Assembly (NCBI GenBank): GCA_903927605.1
Contig: CAIYNT010000155.1
Coordinates: 1-5,327 of the forward strand
DNA length: 5,327 nt
Direction: 5' to 3'
DNA from: an uncultured Holophagaceae bacterium
GTDB lineage: Bacteria; Acidobacteriota; Holophagae; Holophagales; Holophagaceae
Within the stretch, counting starts at the first letter, position 1. The number at the start of each line of letters is the position of its first letter. The notes under the pieces were generated by a model, which saw only the letters and a program-made list of their open reading frames with translations, searched no databases and was not told the DNA's origin. Below are positions 4,585-5,327 of the stretch, in pieces. The translations under genes were made by a program, and so were the position numbers.

Positions 4585-5124
4585 TCAATGCCGGAAGGGG
4601 GCAGGTGCCTGGTCCAGCCAGGCCCCGCCGAGCAGGGTGGTACGCACGGGGATGCCTGGAGTCTTCACACCCCGATGGCTCATGCAGGTGTGGACCGCCA
4701 CCAGATGCACGCCCCAGGCGGCGGGGCGCAGGTAGGTCTGTAGCGCGTCGGCGATCTGCTGGGCCATGCGCTCCTGCACCTGTAGGCGCCAGGCGAAGGC
4801 CTGCACCACACGGACCAGCTTGGACAGGCCCACGGTGCCGCCCTCGCCCGGCAGGTAGCCGATGGTGGCGTGGCCCTCGAAGGGAGCCAGATGGTGCTCG
4901 CAGGTGCTCACGAAGGGGATCCGTTCGAGGATTACGGGCACCGGCGCCAGGGTGCCAGGCAGGGATTTCAGCTCGGCGGCCAGGTCGATGTCATAGCCCG
5001 CCAGACGTTCGCGCCAGAAGTCCGCCACCCGAGCCGGGGTATCCCGCAGCTCAGGAGCATCCGGATCCTGTCCCAGGCTGGCCAGCAATTCCCGGACGGC
5101 CCGGGCTGTTCTCGCCTCGTCCAT
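4585..5124 (-). CDS. folE: GTP cyclohydrolase I
   Basis: A 179-residue type I GTP cyclohydrolase. It converts GTP to 7,8-dihydroneopterin triphosphate and formate, the first step of folate (and in some bacteria queuosine) synthesis. The active-site zinc ligands are Cys75 and His78 in STCEHHLAPF and Cys147 in VHTCMSHRG. The GLSKLVR block (99-105) gives the substrate-binding Ser101, Lys102 and Arg105, and QVQER (115-119) supplies Glu118. Arg151 matches the conserved R after the third ligand. It is shorter than the 222-residue E. coli enzyme, mostly at the N-terminus and through a trimmed C-terminal helix (ends APFRH). The start is supported by GGAGG 7-8 nt upstream. It follows a Mur-ligase-like gene by 37 nt. 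Confidence 0.95.
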   Translation of the reverse strand: MDEARTARAVRELLASLGQDPDAPELRDTPARVADFWRERLAGYDIDLAAELKSLPGTLAPVPVILERIPFVSTCEHHLAPFEGHATIGYLPGEGGTVGLSKLVRVVQAFAWRLQVQERMAQQIADALQTYLRPAAWGVHLVAVHTCMSHRGVKTPGIPVRTTLLGGAWLDQAPAPFRH

Positions 5125-5161
5125 GGGAGTGCCTCCGGGCCTCAGTGTACGCTTATTCCCT

Positions 5162-5327
5162 TTACTGATCGGGCGGCCCCGCGAGTCGCTTTAGGATGGC
5201 CCACGCCAGGTCTGTGAGCGAGGGATCCCGGGCGCCCATGACGAGGATGAGATCCCCGCAGTGGGCCTCACTTGCGAGGCGCTCGATCAGCCACTCCCTG
5301 GAGGGTGCGGGTTCGGCTGTCACGCCC
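5162..5327 (-). CDS. Mur-ligase-like protein, C-terminal fragment (runs off the window)
   Basis: The last 54 residues, ending in TAA at 5162-5164, are seen; the rest lies beyond base 5327. The visible part contains a helix (SREWLIERLASEA) and the strand-turn HCGDLILVMGARDPSL, then a terminal helix TDLAWAILKRLAG. The G-D-L-I-L-V-M-G-A block matches the C-terminal Rossmann-like domain of MurC-type UDP-N-acetylmuramate-alanine ligases and relatives such as Mpl, where GD-x-V-L-x-x-GAG precedes the final helix. Those enzymes use ATP to add L-alanine or a peptide to UDP-MurNAc for peptidoglycan. Which Mur ligase it is cannot be told from the fragment. It is followed by folE and probably co-transcribed. 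Confidence 0.6.
   Translation of the reverse strand, partial: GVTAEPAPSREWLIERLASEAHCGDLILVMGARDPSLTDLAWAILKRLAGPPDQ

Noticed and set aside
4164..5168. A 334-codon open frame on the plus strand
   Set aside because: Antisense to folE and the STAS-like gene, with a proline/arginine/glycine-rich translation and no domain pattern.

Overview
This is a GC-rich window in which every gene I can support lies on the minus strand. It therefore reads as the mirror of the printed sequence: transcription enters at base 5327 and leaves at base 1. The base composition, short gaps and Shine-Dalgarno sites indicate a Gram-negative-type free-living bacterium. The mix of rubrerythrin, DUF3501, Dps and an atypical Fe/Mn superoxide dismutase would fit an Acidobacteriota (Holophaga/Geothrix-like) or deltaproteobacterial genome. 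That placement is a guess from gene content, not a measurement.

Region A (5327 to about 1991) is a tight co-directional run. It starts with the C-terminus of a Mur-ligase-like protein and GTP cyclohydrolase I (folE). A STAS-like protein follows, starting 4 nt after the folE stop, then a YCII-domain protein and a possible 42-residue small ORF. Next come an NADPH-dependent FMN reductase and a UPF0178 (YaiI/YqxD) protein whose ATG overlaps the preceding TGA. The run ends with a 58-residue lysine-rich small protein and a HugZ-like split-barrel flavin protein. It looks like a housekeeping operon or two, with a flavin/redox flavour.

Region B (1990 to 1829) is a 162-bp intergenic control region. 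It holds a perfect 14-bp palindrome, a second 11/14 copy of it 23 bp away, an exact TTGACA box just beside that copy, and further on a good match to a sigma-54 (-24/-12) promoter, all pointing at the rubrerythrin gene.

Region C (1828 to 1) is an oxidative-stress and iron-handling cluster: rubredoxin-less rubrerythrin, a divergent DUF3501 protein, Dps, and the N-terminus of an Fe/Mn superoxide dismutase. Rubrerythrin would remove peroxide, Dps would oxidise and store ferrous iron while consuming H2O2, and SOD would convert superoxide to peroxide. A 79-bp inverted-repeat element built from 9-bp units sits between rubrerythrin and DUF3501. The translation start regions of DUF3501 and dps are near-identical copies. 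There is no gene-free stretch above 300 bases, and I see no tRNA, rRNA, CRISPR array or transposase.
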